NCBI RefSeq assembly: GCF_012927415.1
Contig: NZ_JABBPF010000018.1
Coordinates: 1 to 35,658, forward strand
Reading direction: 5' to 3'
Length of the DNA stretch: 35,658 nucleotides
From: Polaromonas sp.
GTDB taxonomy: Bacteria; Pseudomonadota; Gammaproteobacteria; Burkholderiales; Burkholderiaceae_C
In this document: positions 8,360 to 20,592 of the stretch, piece by piece
How the letters are laid out: each line of letters opens with the position of its first letter
Position numbering within the stretch: position 1 is the stretch's first letter
Position numbers and translations under genes: made by a program
The notes under the pieces: model-generated
The model's input: only the letters and a program-made list of their open reading frames with translations
Database searches by the model: none
What the model was told of the DNA's origin: nothing

Positions 8360-9229
8360 ATGACAGCCCAATTGATTGATGGCAACGTTTTGTCCAGGCA
8401 ACTGCGTACCGAAGTTGCCCGGCGCGCCGCGGCCCTGCGCCAGCGCGGCGTCATTCCAGGCCTTGCCGTGATACTGGTTGGTGAAAATCCCGCCAGCCAG
8501 GTATACGTGCGCAACAAGGTCAAGGCCTGCGAAGACAGCGGCGTGCATTCGGTACTGGAGCGCTACCCGGCGACTTTGAGCGAAACCGATTTGCTGGCGC
8601 GCGTCGATGCCCTGAACAAAGACCCGGCGATTCACGGCATTTTGGTCCAGCTTCCGTTGCCGGCGCATATTGATGCGCAAAAAGTCATTGAAGCGATTTC
8701 GCCTGCCAAAGATGTGGACGGGTTCCACGTTGCCAGTGCCGGCGCACTGATGGTCGGCCAGCCCGGCTTTTGGCCCTGCACGCCATACGGCTGCATGAAG
8801 ATGCTGGAAAGCATAGGCTACGACTTGCGCGGCAAACATGCCGTGGTCATCGGCCGCAGCAACATAGTCGGCAAGCCCATGGCACTGATGTTGCTGCAAA
8901 AAAATGCCACCGTGACCATTTGCCACAGCGCTACTTCGGACCTCAAGGCCATGACGCTGCAGGCCGACGTGATCGTGGCAGCGGTGGGCAAGCGCAAAGT
9001 GCTGACCGCCGACATGGTCAAGCCGGGCGCTGTCGTCATAGACGTCGGCATGAACCGCATCCCGGAAGGCGAGCCTGGCGAAGGCAAACTCTGCGGCGAT
9101 GTGGATTTTGAGGGGGTAAAGGGAGTAGCTGGCTACATCACCCCCGTGCCTGGCGGTGTCGGTCCGATGACCATCACCATGCTGCTGGTGAACACGCTGG
9201 AAGCAGCTGAACGCAGCCACGCAATTTAA
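8360..9229 (+). CDS. folD: Methylenetetrahydrofolate dehydrogenase/cyclohydrolase
   Basis: This 289-residue bifunctional enzyme interconverts 5,10-methylene-, 5,10-methenyl- and 10-formyl-tetrahydrofolate with NADP in the cytoplasm. Visible motifs are the substrate-binding/catalytic segment [13 protein letters not shown] (the conserved Lys lies in it), [10 protein letters not shown], the nucleotide-binding [15 protein letters not shown], and the C-terminal signature [15 protein letters not shown]. The start is set at the ATG at 8360, giving MTAQLIDGN, which matches the usual N-terminus; a TTG five codons upstream also opens the frame. It probably has its own promoter, since a repeat-type terminator lies immediately upstream. 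It converges with the DUF4149 gene, leaving 57 bases between. Confidence 0.96.
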   Translation: MTAQLIDGNVLSRQLRTEVARRAAALRQRGVIPGLAVILVGENPASQVYVRNKVKACEDSGVHSVLERYPATLSETDLLARVDALNKDPAIHGILVQLPLPAHIDAQKVIEAISPAKDVDGFHVASAGALMVGQPGFWPCTPYGCMKMLESIGYDLRGKHAVVIGRSNIVGKPMALMLLQKNATVTICHSATSDLKAMTLQADVIVAAVGKRKVLTADMVKPGAVVIDVGMNRIPEGEPGEGKLCGDVDFEGVKGVAGYITPVPGGVGPMTITMLLVNTLEAAERSHAI

Positions 9230-9286
9230 GCAACAGCGTCGAAATGCAGACGCGGGCGGAAAACCGGCTTCTGCCTAGCCCAAACC

Positions 9287-9721
9287 TTAATTATTTGCGC
9301 CAGAACGCGAAGCCAGCCGCCAAAGCGTGAAAGCAGCGCACAGCCATTGCCCCAGGTACATCGCGCTTCCCAAACCATGCCAGAACCTGAGGTCGCTGCC
9401 CAAAGTCCGGGCATTGACGATGCGAGGCGCAATGCCAAACTCGACAAGCAAGGCCAGCAACAGGCCGGCCACGACATACTTCATCGCTGAACTGAGATAG
9501 GGCGCAAGAACGGCATCATCCTTCTTGTTAAACACCATCAGAAGCAACATGGCACAGCCAGTGCCCAACCATGTTTGCGCGGTGAACAGTTTGGCTGCCA
9601 TGGCACCTGCAGCCGAAGGGCTCCCCATATTCATGAACAGCATCGGCACGACGACAAAACCCAAACCGGTCAGGCTACCCCACCAGAGCGCGGCCAAAAA
9701 AAGGCCCAACCTTGCTCTCAC
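9287..9721 (-). CDS. DUF4149 family small membrane protein
   Basis: This 144-residue protein has four predicted membrane segments at about 5-29, 46-64, 82-98 and 120-136. It belongs to the DUF4149 (TMEM205-like) family by its LWWGSLTGLGFVVVPMLF opening and overall layout. Its function is unknown. The start is GTG at 9721: the frame is closed by a TGA seven codons upstream and there is no ATG before the conserved segment. It lies downstream of greA on the same strand with a 121-base gap. In betaproteobacteria a DUF4149 gene beside greA is a common arrangement, which supports the call but does not explain the function. Confidence 0.82.
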   Translation of the reverse strand: MRARLGLFLAALWWGSLTGLGFVVVPMLFMNMGSPSAAGAMAAKLFTAQTWLGTGCAMLLLMVFNKKDDAVLAPYLSSAMKYVVAGLLLALLVEFGIAPRIVNARTLGSDLRFWHGLGSAMYLGQWLCAAFTLWRLASRSGANN

Positions 9722-9842
9722 GAGCGGTTTCTGCTTGTCTCAGGCACCGGATCAACCGGCGACCGCAGAACGACTCGAAGGACCACCAACTTGTCGGGGA
9801 AACAACGTAGTATTCGAAGCGAAAAGCTTGGCGGCAACATCT

Positions 9843-10319
9843 TCAGATGTAGCTTACGCTCACGATTTCATAGCGCTTGATGCCACCCGGCGCTTGCACT
9901 TCAGCGCTATCGCCCTCGTCCTTACCAATCAAAGCGCGGGCAATCGGCGACCCGATGTTGACTAGGCCCAACTTGATGTCAGCCTCATCCTCACCGACTA
10001 TCTGGTAAGTCACACTGTCGCCAGTGGCTTCGTCTTCGAGTTTGACAGTCGAGCCAAACACGACACGGGTTCCGGCTTCGAAAGTGGATGGGTCAATGAT
10101 CTGGGCTGCGGACAGCTTGCCTTCAACCTCCTGGATGCGGCCCTCAATAAAACCCTGGCGGTCTTTGGCGACTTCGTACTCGGCGTTTTCGCTCAAATCG
10201 CCCTGGGCGCGCGCTTCAGAAATTGCATTAATGACCCAAGGGCGCTGAACCGTTTTTAAGTTGTGCAATTCGGCCTTGAGCTTTTCTGCGCCGCGCTTGG
10301 TAATGGGAAGGGTTGTCAT
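9843..10319 (-). CDS. greA: Transcription elongation factor GreA
   Basis: This 158-residue cleavage factor enters the secondary channel of RNA polymerase and stimulates cutting of backtracked RNA. The N-terminal coiled coil carries the acidic tip motif GDLSENAEYE, with D41 and E44 at the same positions as in E. coli GreA. The C-terminal FKBP-like domain ends in the usual VQAPGGIKRYEIVSV. The start at 10319 (MTTLPITKRG) has AGGA about nine bases upstream; ten more upstream codons are open but would run through the leader hairpin. It lies downstream of carB with a 118-base gap holding two hairpins. Confidence 0.96.
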   Translation of the reverse strand: MTTLPITKRGAEKLKAELHNLKTVQRPWVINAISEARAQGDLSENAEYEVAKDRQGFIEGRIQEVEGKLSAAQIIDPSTFEAGTRVVFGSTVKLEDEATGDSVTYQIVGEDEADIKLGLVNIGSPIARALIGKDEGDSAEVQAPGGIKRYEIVSVSYI

Positions 10320-10341
10320 GTTTTTGTCCTGCAAATGCGAA

Positions 10342-10367
10342 GCCGCCACCAGTCACCTGGCGGCGGC
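10342..10367 (-). promoter_or_regulatory. Strong hairpin in the greA leader
   Basis: The stem GCCGCC-A-CCAG / CTGG-C-GGCGGC is ten base pairs with one internal A-C mismatch and a four-base loop (TCAC). It ends about ten bases before the greA ribosome site. No U-run follows on the greA strand, so it does not look like a plain intrinsic terminator. A role in attenuation, mRNA stability or processing of a carB-greA transcript is possible. Confidence 0.5.
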
Positions 10368-10437
10368 CTATTAAATCGACGTAGACTTTAGTTTAATGCA
10401 AATCGGATGAACTGGACGAAGGGGTTTGACCCCCTCC

Positions 10438-13672
<3,235 letters not shown>

Positions 13673-13680
<8 letters not shown>

Positions 13681-14869
13681 TTTTCTTCTCCGCAGCCTGT
13701 TCCATCAACGCCGTGAAGCGATCGAACAAATATGAAATATCGTGGGGTCCGGGCGATGCTTCAGGGTGGCCCTGGAAACAGAACGCCGGCTTGTCGGTGC
13801 GTGCCAATCCTTGCAGCGTGCCGTCGAACAGGCTGATGTGGGTCGACCGCAGGTTGGCGGGCAACGTTTTTTCATCCACCGCAAAACCGTGGTTCTGGCT
13901 GGTGATGCTGACGCGGCCCGTGTCGAGGTCTTTCACCGGATGATTGGCGCCGTGGTGGCCGAACTTCATCTTGAAGGTTTTGGCGCCACCGGCCAGCGCC
14001 ATGATCTGGTGGCCCAGGCAGATGCCGAAAGTCGGGATGCCGGTTTCTATCAGCTCGCGAACCGCTTCAATGGCGTAGTCGCAAGCCTGCGGATCGCCCG
14101 GGCCGTTGGCCAGGAAAATGCCGTCAGGCTGGAGCTTGAGCACATCTAGCGCAGAGGTTTGCGCCGGTACCACCGTGATCCGCGCACCGCGCTCGGCAAT
14201 CATGCGCAAGATGTTTTTCTTGACTCCGAAGTCATAGGCGACCACATGGAATTTTGGCGTGATCTGCACACCGTAACCCGGCTTGCCATTGCTGTTCAGC
14301 AGCTTCCACTCGGTCTGGGTCCATTCGTAGGTCTGCCTTGTAGAGACTACCTTGGCCAGGTCCAGTCCATCCATGCTGGGCGCCGCTTTGGCCGTCGCAA
14401 CGGCGTTGTCGATGGCCAACTGGCTGACGGCCTCGCCACGCGCCAGTGCCACGATGCAACCATTTTGAGCACCGTAAAGCCGCAGGTGACGCGTCAGCTG
14501 GCGGGTATCAACCCCTGCAATTGCGACGATATTTTCCTTGTCCAGATATTCGGCCAAGGTCATGGTCATGCGAAAGTTCGAGGCGATCAGCGGAAGGTCT
14601 TTGATGATCAGGCCAGCGGCATGAATCTTGCCGCTTTCGACGTCTTCGGCATTGATGCCGTAATTACCGATATGCGGGTATGTGAGGGTAACGATCTGCT
14701 GGCAATAGCTTGGGTCCGTGAGGATTTCCTGGTAGCCGGTCATGGCAGTGTTGAACACCACCTCGCCGATCGTGGAGCCAGCAGCTCCAATCGAATTGCC
14801 AACAAAGACCGTGCCGTCTGCGAGCGCCAGGATGGCGGGAGGGGAAATTCCCTTTAGAGACAAAAGCAC
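13673..14869 (-). CDS. carA: Carbamoyl-phosphate synthase, small (glutaminase) subunit
   Basis: This 398-residue glutamine amidotransferase hydrolyses glutamine and channels ammonia to CarB. The class I triad is visible: Cys284 in [10 protein letters not shown], with His368 and Glu370 in [12 protein letters not shown]. The N-terminal CPSase domain has the usual [21 protein letters not shown] block. I place the start at a GTG at 14869 (reads [12 protein letters not shown]), preceded by GGAGAACCCA; thirteen further upstream codons are open but would run back toward the leader stem. It is the first gene of carAB. Confidence 0.94.
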
Positions 14870-15007
14870 TGGGTTCTCCGGTTGTTTACGGTTCGCCCAA
14901 GCGTGCACAAAAAACGTCTCTTTAGACTTTTGCAGGCTGCTTTTGTGAGGGGGTTTGGCTTTGTATGCGCTTGGGCGAAGCTGTGTTTTGAAAAGCCATC
15001 GATTATA
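14870..15007 (-). promoter_or_regulatory. carAB promoter -10 and structured 5' leader
   Basis: On the minus strand a perfect TATAAT lies at 15007-15002 with no good -35 at the right distance. Transcription would begin near 14995 and give a leader of about 125 nt. The leader holds a perfect 12-base inverted repeat, TTCGCCCAAGCG (5' arm 14979-14968) and CGCTTGGGCGAA (3' arm 14903-14892), enclosing a 64-base loop. Within the loop is a small GTCT-AAAG-AGAC hairpin followed by a GTTTTTT tract, which looks like a weak terminator. The ribosome site lies just beyond the long stem. This suggests attenuation or another RNA-level control, but no known leader class is recognised. Confidence 0.5.
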
Positions 15008-15119
15008 GCTTGCTGAATATTGCCCCCACGCCTGTCGCTGCGTTTACTGCGTTGCTCTGCGAGGGCACTGACCTTCATTGACGCTGTCCGGCGCGGCGGT
15101 CGCGTCGACCTCCCGCTTT

Positions 15120-15920
15120 TTACCGGGCTGCGATCGGTTGCCGGGCCTGCGCGCTCGCATAGAGGCAGATGGCTGCTGCAGCGGCCACATTGAGTGACTC
15201 CTCGCCGCCGGGTTGCTCGATACAAACCTTCAAGTGCGCTCTGGCCATCAAATCGTCACTGACACCCTGCCCTTCATGACCCAGCGCCCAGGCGCACGGC
15301 ATGGGAATGGCCTGCTGGTGCAACGAACTGCCCTCGTGCGAACTGGTGACAACAATCGGCACCGACAGCGCCGCCAGTGCCTCAGGCTCGACACCTTCGA
15401 CCAGCCGCAGGGCAAAATGCGCGCCCATACCGGCGCGCAGCACCTTGGGCGACCACAGCGCGGCCGTTCCCTTGAGTGCTATGACCTGGCTGAATCCGAA
15501 GGCGGCGGCGCTGCGCAATATCGAGCCGACGTTCCCTGCATCCTGCACGCGGTCCAGAATGACTGACGCTGCATCTGCTTGTAGCTGGGCTGCAGGGGGA
15601 AGTTCCAGTACAAAGCCCATTCCTGCAGGCGATTCCAGGCCGCTAATCTCGGGCAGCAACGCGTCGGCAATCACTATGTTTTTTATAGCAGAAAGTGCCC
15701 ATTCTTGCTGGACATGAGGCCAAAAAGACGCCGAAAACACGGCCAGCAACGGTTTCAGGCCGCGTGCCAGCGCCGCACGGCACAAATGATCACCCTCCAG
15801 CCAGACCCGCGCCTGCTTGCGGTAAGCGGTGTTGTCTTGCGAAAGCTTGCGCAATTCCTTGATGAGGGCGTTGTCGCGCGAAGTGATATGGGTGACAGGC
15901 ACGGAAAACCCGCCGCTCAT
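15120..15920 (-). CDS. TrmH/SpoU family RNA 2'-O-methyltransferase
   Basis: This 266-residue SPOUT-fold enzyme is probably an rRNA 2'-O-ribose methyltransferase using S-adenosylmethionine. The N-terminal substrate-binding part opens with [15 protein letters not shown]. The catalytic domain has motif 1 ([21 protein letters not shown] region, about 143-163), motif 2 ([13 protein letters not shown]) and motif 3 ([19 protein letters not shown]). The exact RNA target cannot be read from sequence, so no symbol is given. The start overlaps the rnhB stop (ATGA), making it the last gene of the long superoperon. Residues about 67-84, between the two domains, are encoded by DNA resembling the dispersed repeat at 8285-8345 in the opposite orientation. 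Confidence 0.92.
   Translation of the reverse strand: MSGGFSVPVTHITSRDNALIKELRKLSQDNTAYRKQARVWLEGDHLCRAALARGLKPLLAVFSASFWPHVQQEWALSAIKNIVIADALLPEISGLESPAGMGFVLELPPAAQLQADAASVILDRVQDAGNVGSILRSAAAFGFSQVIALKGTAALWSPKVLRAGMGAHFALRLVEGVEPEALAALSVPIVVTSSHEGSSLHQQAIPMPCAWALGHEGQGVSDDLMARAHLKVCIEQPGGEESLNVAAAAAICLYASAQARQPIAAR
15671..15721 (+). repeat. Repeat copy C inside the methyltransferase gene (decayed)
   Basis: Read on the plus strand this segment aligns without gaps to the intergenic copy at 8286-8336. Shared blocks are CTAT, a T-run ending in ATAGC, TGCCC and CTGGAC, all in the same spacing. About two-thirds of positions match by eye. Here it lies within a coding region and is translated from the minus strand without breaking the frame. 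Confidence 0.4.
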
Positions 15921-16534
15921 CGCAAAACCTCCGCAACCGGCGCAAAAGAACGCCGATGCTGCGGGCAGGCGCCGTGTTCACGCAAGGCAGCCAAGTGCTT
16001 TGCCGTGCCGTAACCCTTGTGTCCGGCAAAACCGTATTGCGGGTATTCGAGGTGAAACTCGGCGCACCAGCGATCACGGTACACCTTGGCCAGAATCGAA
16101 GCGGCCGAAATGGCTGGCACCAGCGCATCCCCCTTGACGATCGCCTCAGCAACCATCACCAGCGTTGGCAATCGGTTGCCGTCGACCAGCACCTTGTTGG
16201 GCTTAAGCCGCAGGCCCTCAACCGCCCGTTTCATGGCCAGCAGGGTGGCCTGTAAGATATTCAGCGCATCGATTTCTTCGACCGTTGCCAGCGCGATAGA
16301 GCAGCACAACGCCTTGGCCTGAATCTCGTCGTAAAGCTTTTCGCGCCGCAAGGCAGAGAGTTTTTTGGAGTCAGCCAGCCCCTTGATGGGATTCAAGTCA
16401 TCGAGAATGACCGCCGCCGCCACCACCGGCCCAGCCAGCGGCCCCCTTCCGGCCTCGTCGACACCGGCCATCAACCCGGAAGTTTCCCAGGAAAAAACCG
16501 TTTGCTCAAGTTTCAAGAATTTTCTGGATTGCAT
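15917..16534 (-). CDS. rnhB: Ribonuclease HII
   Basis: This 205-residue enzyme nicks RNA in RNA-DNA hybrids, notably at single ribonucleotides left in DNA. The conserved [15 protein letters not shown] opening supplies the catalytic D26 and E27; D118 (KVLVDGN) and the Asp in KVYRDRWC complete the acidic set. Length matches the family (E. coli 198). The start at 16534 ([11 protein letters not shown]) lies within the end of lpxB, giving a 29-base overlap; the frame is open for 67 more codons upstream, but those lie in lpxB coding sequence and are not RNase-like. No clear ribosome site is seen, so coupling to lpxB is likely. The stop overlaps the next gene (ATGA). Confidence 0.95.
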   Translation of the reverse strand: MQSRKFLKLEQTVFSWETSGLMAGVDEAGRGPLAGPVVAAAVILDDLNPIKGLADSKKLSALRREKLYDEIQAKALCCSIALATVEEIDALNILQATLLAMKRAVEGLRLKPNKVLVDGNRLPTLVMVAEAIVKGDALVPAISAASILAKVYRDRWCAEFHLEYPQYGFAGHKGYGTAKHLAALREHGACPQHRRSFAPVAEVLR

Positions 16535-17705
16535 CGGCGGCCAGTCGGGAAGTGTCTCGCTGCAGATCTTCATGCAGCTGGGTAAAGCGTTGTTGGACGG
16601 CCACAATTTTGTCAGCTGCCGCAGATTTTGCCTCAATCCATTGCAGCAATGCCTGCGCCAGCGCTCGGGGTGTCGCCGCCTCCTGCAGCAACTCTGGAAC
16701 GACAAAATCCTGGCAAAGAATGTTGGGCAGGCCAACCCAGGGCTGTAACTGCTTGCGCCGCATGATCTGCCACGACGGCCAGTTCATGTTGTAGGCAATC
16801 ACCATTGGCCGCTTGAACAAGGCGGCCTCCAGGGTGGCGGTGCCGCTGGCGATCAGCGTGACATCACAGGCAGCCAGCACGGTATGCGACTGGCCTGCCA
16901 CAATCTGCACAGCAGAGCGGATGCCAGCTTCTTCGGCCAGCCGCTCGATCAGGCTTTTCAGCGCAGGAATCGCGGGAACTATGAATTGAATAGCTGGGTG
17001 TTCCCGTTTTACGATGGCTGCAGCCTGAAAGAACCGCATAGCCAGATATCGGATTTCCGACTTCCGGCTGCCTGGCAAAATGGCGACCACCGTGTCTTCG
17101 TCGGACAAACCCAGCACGCGCCTAGCCGCTTGGCGATCGGGGTGCAGTGGGATGACATTGGCCAGCGGATGGCCTACATAAGTCGCGGCAATACCGTGCG
17201 CAGACAGCAAGGCTGGTTCAAACGGGAAAATGCACAGCACATGGTCCACGCTGTGCTTGATTTTCTCGATGCGGTCGGCCCGCCAGGCCCAGATGGACGG
17301 ACAGACAAATTGAACTGTTTTGATACCTTCGGCCTTAAGCGCCGCCTCAAGACCCAGATTGAAATCAGGCGCATCGACGCCGATGAAAACATCGGGGCGC
17401 TGGCCAGGCCCATTTAAGAGCCGCTTTTTCAATTGGTTGCGGATGGCGAGGATTTCATGGTAGCGGCGCAGCACATCCAGACCGAATCCGTGCACAGCCA
17501 GTTTGTCGCTCGGCCACCAGGCCTGAAAACCGCGGCTCGCCATGTGCGCGCCGCCGATGCCGCGAGGCGCCAAGTCTGGCCAGCGCGCTTTGAGGCCGTC
17601 GAGCAACAGGCCCGCCAGCAGATCGCCCGAGGTTTCGCCGGCGACCATGGCGATGTCTGGCGCCACCTGACCACGAAGGCGCAAAGCAGTTGGTGCTGCC
17701 TGCAT
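16506..17705 (-). CDS. lpxB: Lipid-A-disaccharide synthase
   Basis: This 399-residue glycosyltransferase (family GT19) joins UDP-2,3-diacylglucosamine and lipid X into the lipid A disaccharide at the inner face of the cytoplasmic membrane. Recognisable blocks are [13 protein letters not shown], the SIWAWR segment ([18 protein letters not shown] region), [17 protein letters not shown] and [11 protein letters not shown]. The start at 17705 (MQAAPTAL) has TAGGACGG just upstream; a TTG six codons earlier would overlap lpxA and is less likely. It follows lpxA by seven bases and overlaps rnhB by 29. Confidence 0.96.
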   Translation of the reverse strand: MQAAPTALRLRGQVAPDIAMVAGETSGDLLAGLLLDGLKARWPDLAPRGIGGAHMASRGFQAWWPSDKLAVHGFGLDVLRRYHEILAIRNQLKKRLLNGPGQRPDVFIGVDAPDFNLGLEAALKAEGIKTVQFVCPSIWAWRADRIEKIKHSVDHVLCIFPFEPALLSAHGIAATYVGHPLANVIPLHPDRQAARRVLGLSDEDTVVAILPGSRKSEIRYLAMRFFQAAAIVKREHPAIQFIVPAIPALKSLIERLAEEAGIRSAVQIVAGQSHTVLAACDVTLIASGTATLEAALFKRPMVIAYNMNWPSWQIMRRKQLQPWVGLPNILCQDFVVPELLQEAATPRALAQALLQWIEAKSAAADKIVAVQQRFTQLHEDLQRDTSRLAADAIQKILET

Positions 17706-17712
17706 CGCCGTC

Positions 17713-18525
17713 CTAGCGAACAATACCGCGCTGCGGCGAAGCGTGCTGTAAAAATGAAAGCATCATCTGCACGTCGGGCTCCGACTGCGGATGCTTTTGT
17801 GTCAATTCAGCGATTCGCAGCTTGGCCTGCTCCAGCGTCAGATTGTCGCGGTAAAGCGCCTTGTGCATGGCCTTGACGCCCGCAATCCGATCGACCGAAA
17901 AACCGCGCCGGCGCAGGCCTTCAAAATTCATCGACCGCGCTCCGGCCGGCTGACCCTGGCACATCACAAAAGGTGGCAGATCGGCCAGCAATACCGAAGA
18001 AACAGCGGTGAAACTGTGCGCGCCCACGCGCACAAACTGATGCACACCGGTAAAGCCGCCCAGGATCACCCAGTCGCCAATCTGCACATGGCCGCCCAAT
18101 GTCGTGTTGTTGGCAAAAATCGTGTTGTCGCCCACCACGCAGTCATGCGCGATATGCACGTAGGCCATGATCCAGTTGTCATTGCCCAGGCGCGTCATGC
18201 CCTGGTCTCCGGGGGAGCCGATGTTAAAGGTGCAAAACTCGCGGATGGTGTTGCGGTCGCCGATCACCAATTCACAGGGTTCCCCAGCGTATTTTTTGTC
18301 CTGGGGAATGGCGCCAAGCGAGTTGAACTGGAAAATCCGGTTGTCACGGCCGATTGTGGTGTGGCCTTCAATCACGCAGTGCGCACCAATGGTTGTGCCA
18401 GCTGCTATCCTGACATCCGGGCCGATCACCGTAAAAGGGCCCACGCTGACCGAACTGTCGAGTTGGGCAAAAGAATCGACAAGCGCGGTCGGATGGATGC
18501 CTGACAATGCAACTGACGAAGTCAT
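17713..18525 (-). CDS. lpxA: UDP-N-acetylglucosamine acyltransferase
   Basis: This 270-residue trimeric enzyme of the left-handed beta-helix type carries out the first step of lipid A synthesis, moving a 3-hydroxyacyl chain from acyl carrier protein to UDP-GlcNAc. Hexapeptide repeats run through the N-terminal two thirds ([21 protein letters not shown] and on). The catalytic His is H127 in [12 protein letters not shown], equivalent to E. coli H125. The C-terminal helical part contains [21 protein letters not shown]. The start at 18525 gives [17 protein letters not shown], the usual family opening, and leaves eight bases after fabZ. Confidence 0.96.
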   Translation of the reverse strand: MTSSVALSGIHPTALVDSFAQLDSSVSVGPFTVIGPDVRIAAGTTIGAHCVIEGHTTIGRDNRIFQFNSLGAIPQDKKYAGEPCELVIGDRNTIREFCTFNIGSPGDQGMTRLGNDNWIMAYVHIAHDCVVGDNTIFANNTTLGGHVQIGDWVILGGFTGVHQFVRVGAHSFTAVSSVLLADLPPFVMCQGQPAGARSMNFEGLRRRGFSVDRIAGVKAMHKALYRDNLTLEQAKLRIAELTQKHPQSEPDVQMMLSFLQHASPQRGIVR

Positions 18526-18533
18526 GGCAACAC

Positions 18534-18974
18534 TCAACCAACCCTGCGCATAGTGCACATCAGTTCGGCTTCGCAAGCAATCTGCTCGCCGACCCTGGTG
18601 ACACCCTTGAACTTGAAAATACCCGCCTTCATACGCAGCAGCGACACATCCATGATCATCTGATCACCAGGCTCGACGGGTCGCTTGAAACGCGCACCGT
18701 CGATGCCGGCAAAGTAGTAAACGGTTTTGTCATCGGGCGTCACGTCCATCGTGCAGAAGGACAGCAAAGCCGCAGCCTGCGCCATGGCTTCGAGCATCAG
18801 GACGCCCGGCATCACGGGGCGATGCGGGAAATGACCCATAAAAAAGGGCTCGTTGATCGTGACGTTTTTAAGAGCCTTGATACATTTTCCAGGCTCGATC
18901 TCAAGCACCCGATCAACCAGCAAAATCGGATAGCGATGCGGTAACAACTTGAGAATCTGGTGAATATCCATCAT
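18534..18974 (-). CDS. fabZ: 3-hydroxyacyl-ACP dehydratase
   Basis: This 146-residue hot-dog-fold enzyme dehydrates 3-hydroxyacyl-ACP in fatty acid elongation, competing with LpxA and LpxD for the same acyl chains. The active site is plain: [21 protein letters not shown] contains His48 and Glu62. The opening [22 protein letters not shown] is typical. The start overlaps the lpxD stop by four bases (ATGA); a second ATG directly follows and could also serve. Its place between lpxD and lpxA is the usual proteobacterial order. Confidence 0.97.
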   Translation of the reverse strand: MMDIHQILKLLPHRYPILLVDRVLEIEPGKCIKALKNVTINEPFFMGHFPHRPVMPGVLMLEAMAQAAALLSFCTMDVTPDDKTVYYFAGIDGARFKRPVEPGDQMIMDVSLLRMKAGIFKFKGVTRVGEQIACEAELMCTMRRVG

Positions 18975-20038
18975 GATTTTTCTTCTGGGCTGGCCTGCAA
19001 CTGCAGGAGGGATTTTTCAGTATGTTTGAGTCGTTCACGCAAGGCGTAAAGTTGCTTGAGCGTGGCCGCGTTTTTTTCCCAGGCGGCATTGTCGTCGATG
19101 GGGAAGAGGCCGGTGTAGTGGCCGGGCTTCAAAATGGATCGGGTAACGATGGAAGCAGCTGACACATGCACGCCATCGGCCAGATGCAGATGGCCCAGAA
19201 CGATGGCGCCGCCACCGACGGTGCAATGCGCGCCTATCGTTGCGCTACCTGCCACGCCCGCGCAGCCCGCCATCGCGGTATGCTTTCCAACGCGCACGTT
19301 GTGACCAATCTGCACCAGGTTATCGAGCTTGACGCCATCTTCCAGCACCGTGTCCTGCAACGCACCCCGGTCAATGCAGGTGTTGGCGCCAATCTCCACG
19401 TCATCACCTATCCGGACGGCACCAAGCTGCTCAATCTTGACCCACCGTCCGCCGTTCGGAGCGAAGCCAAAACCGTCAGCACCAACGACCGCGCCCGGAT
19501 GAAGGATGCAACGCTCGCCGATGCTGCAGCCATCGGCGACGGTGACGCGCGCAGACAGGCGGCTTGCCGCACCAATGACGGCATTGCGTCCGATAACACA
19601 ATGCGCCGCGATGCGCGCGCCCTCGCCAATCACGGCGCCCTCCGCGATGCAGACAAATGCCCCGATAGCGACGCCGGACCCCAGCGTGGCACCAGGATCA
19701 ATCAACGCGCTGGGATGGATGTGCGCTTCCGAATCCGGGAAATGCTGACGTTTCCAGAATTGCGTCACCAACGCAAAGTAATAATAGGGGTCGTCCACAA
19801 CAATGCAGGCGCCACGGTTCACGGCGGCTTCTCGCGCAGAAGGCGCGACCACCACGCAACCCGCAGCAGACTGCGCAAGCTGGCTGAGATATTTCGGATT
19901 GCTGAGAAATGTCAGGTCGTGGGGGCCGGATGCCTCCAGGGTGGACAGATGCTCAATCTCCAGTTCCGGGTCGCCCACCAATTCAGCAGGGGCCTTGCCC
20001 GCCAGGGATTGAACAATAGCGGCTAGACGGAGCGTCAC
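18971..20038 (-). CDS. lpxD: UDP-3-O-acylglucosamine N-acyltransferase
   Basis: This 355-residue hexapeptide-repeat acyltransferase adds the N-linked 3-hydroxyacyl chain in lipid A synthesis. The N-terminal uridine-binding domain ([33 protein letters not shown]) precedes the left-handed helix. The catalytic His is H246 in [10 protein letters not shown], equivalent to E. coli H239. I choose a GTG start at 20038 (reads [12 protein letters not shown]), preceded by GGCGGGCGCA, because its N-terminus matches the family; a TTG 17 codons upstream that overlaps the skp stop is the alternative. It ends in a four-base overlap with fabZ. Confidence 0.94.
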   Translation of the reverse strand: MTLRLAAIVQSLAGKAPAELVGDPELEIEHLSTLEASGPHDLTFLSNPKYLSQLAQSAAGCVVVAPSAREAAVNRGACIVVDDPYYYFALVTQFWKRQHFPDSEAHIHPSALIDPGATLGSGVAIGAFVCIAEGAVIGEGARIAAHCVIGRNAVIGAASRLSARVTVADGCSIGERCILHPGAVVGADGFGFAPNGGRWVKIEQLGAVRIGDDVEIGANTCIDRGALQDTVLEDGVKLDNLVQIGHNVRVGKHTAMAGCAGVAGSATIGAHCTVGGGAIVLGHLHLADGVHVSAASIVTRSILKPGHYTGLFPIDDNAAWEKNAATLKQLYALRERLKHTEKSLLQLQASPEEKS

Positions 20039-20085
20039 ACTGCGCCCGCCATTTCCACGCTTGTTCGACTGCCGAACACCCGCGA

Positions 20086-20592
20086 TCAACGGCCGGCGTT
20101 CAGCGCCTTGATCACCTTGTCGGTGATATCGTGCTTGGGGTTAACGTATACCGATTCCTGCAGGATCAGGTCGTATTTTTCAGATTCGGCCAGCGTTTTA
20201 ACGACCTTGTTGGCACGTTCAATCACCTGCTGAAGTTCTTCATTCTTGCGGGCACTGAGATCTTCCTGAAATTCGCGACGCTTGGTCTGGAAGGTCCGAT
20301 CCTGATCGACCAGTTGCCGCTGACGCACGGTCCGCTGACTTTCTGCCAGTGTAGGAGCCTCTCGCTCGAATTTGTCAGACATCGTTTTCAACTGGGCACC
20401 AAGATCGGTCAGCTCTTTTTCGCGCTTGCTGAACTCCTGCTCCAGTTTGGTCTGGGCGGCCTTGGCCGAATTAGCTTCGCGGAAAATGCGGTCCAAATTG
20501 ACCACCCCCACCTTGAACTCTTGCGCACTGACGGAAAAGGCGGCCAGTGCAATAACAAGGCCCAAGGCGATTTTGTTTGAAAAGTTTTTCAT
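20086..20592 (-). CDS. skp: OmpH/Skp-family periplasmic chaperone
   Basis: This 168-residue protein holds unfolded outer-membrane proteins on their way to BamA. A cleavable signal peptide is clear ([23 protein letters not shown], cut before QEFKVG). The mature part begins [20 protein letters not shown] and then forms a long charged coiled coil (about 45-125), as in Skp's tentacles. It starts on the last base of the bamA stop (TAATG), so the two are translationally coupled, which fits their joint role. Confidence 0.93.
   Translation of the reverse strand: MKNFSNKIALGLVIALAAFSVSAQEFKVGVVNLDRIFREANSAKAAQTKLEQEFSKREKELTDLGAQLKTMSDKFEREAPTLAESQRTVRQRQLVDQDRTFQTKRREFQEDLSARKNEELQQVIERANKVVKTLAESEKYDLILQESVYVNPKHDITDKVIKALNAGR

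Noticed and set aside
8282-9220. A 312-codon open frame antisense to folD
   Set aside because: It mirrors folD almost exactly, is His/Gln-rich as antisense frames often are, and matches no family.
9230-9286. Possible bidirectional terminator between folD and the DUF4149 gene
   Set aside because: GCAGA/TCTGC arms exist but the inner stem is broken and there is no T-run.
14922-14999. A 25-codon ORF in the carA leader as a possible leader peptide
   Set aside because: Its ATG (14999) lies only about three bases after the -10 TATAAT, so upstream of the expected transcription start; no run of regulatory codons and no ribosome site.
14854-15225. A 123-codon frame across the carA leader and the methyltransferase 3' end
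   Set aside because: Arg/Cys-rich low-complexity translation with no ribosome site; it overlaps the structured leader and the carA start.
16983-17022. TATGAATTGAATAGCTG in lpxB as another repeat copy
   Set aside because: Only the left half resembles the repeat; the right-half blocks are missing and the LpxB protein aligns with E. coli LpxB as I recall it without an insertion.
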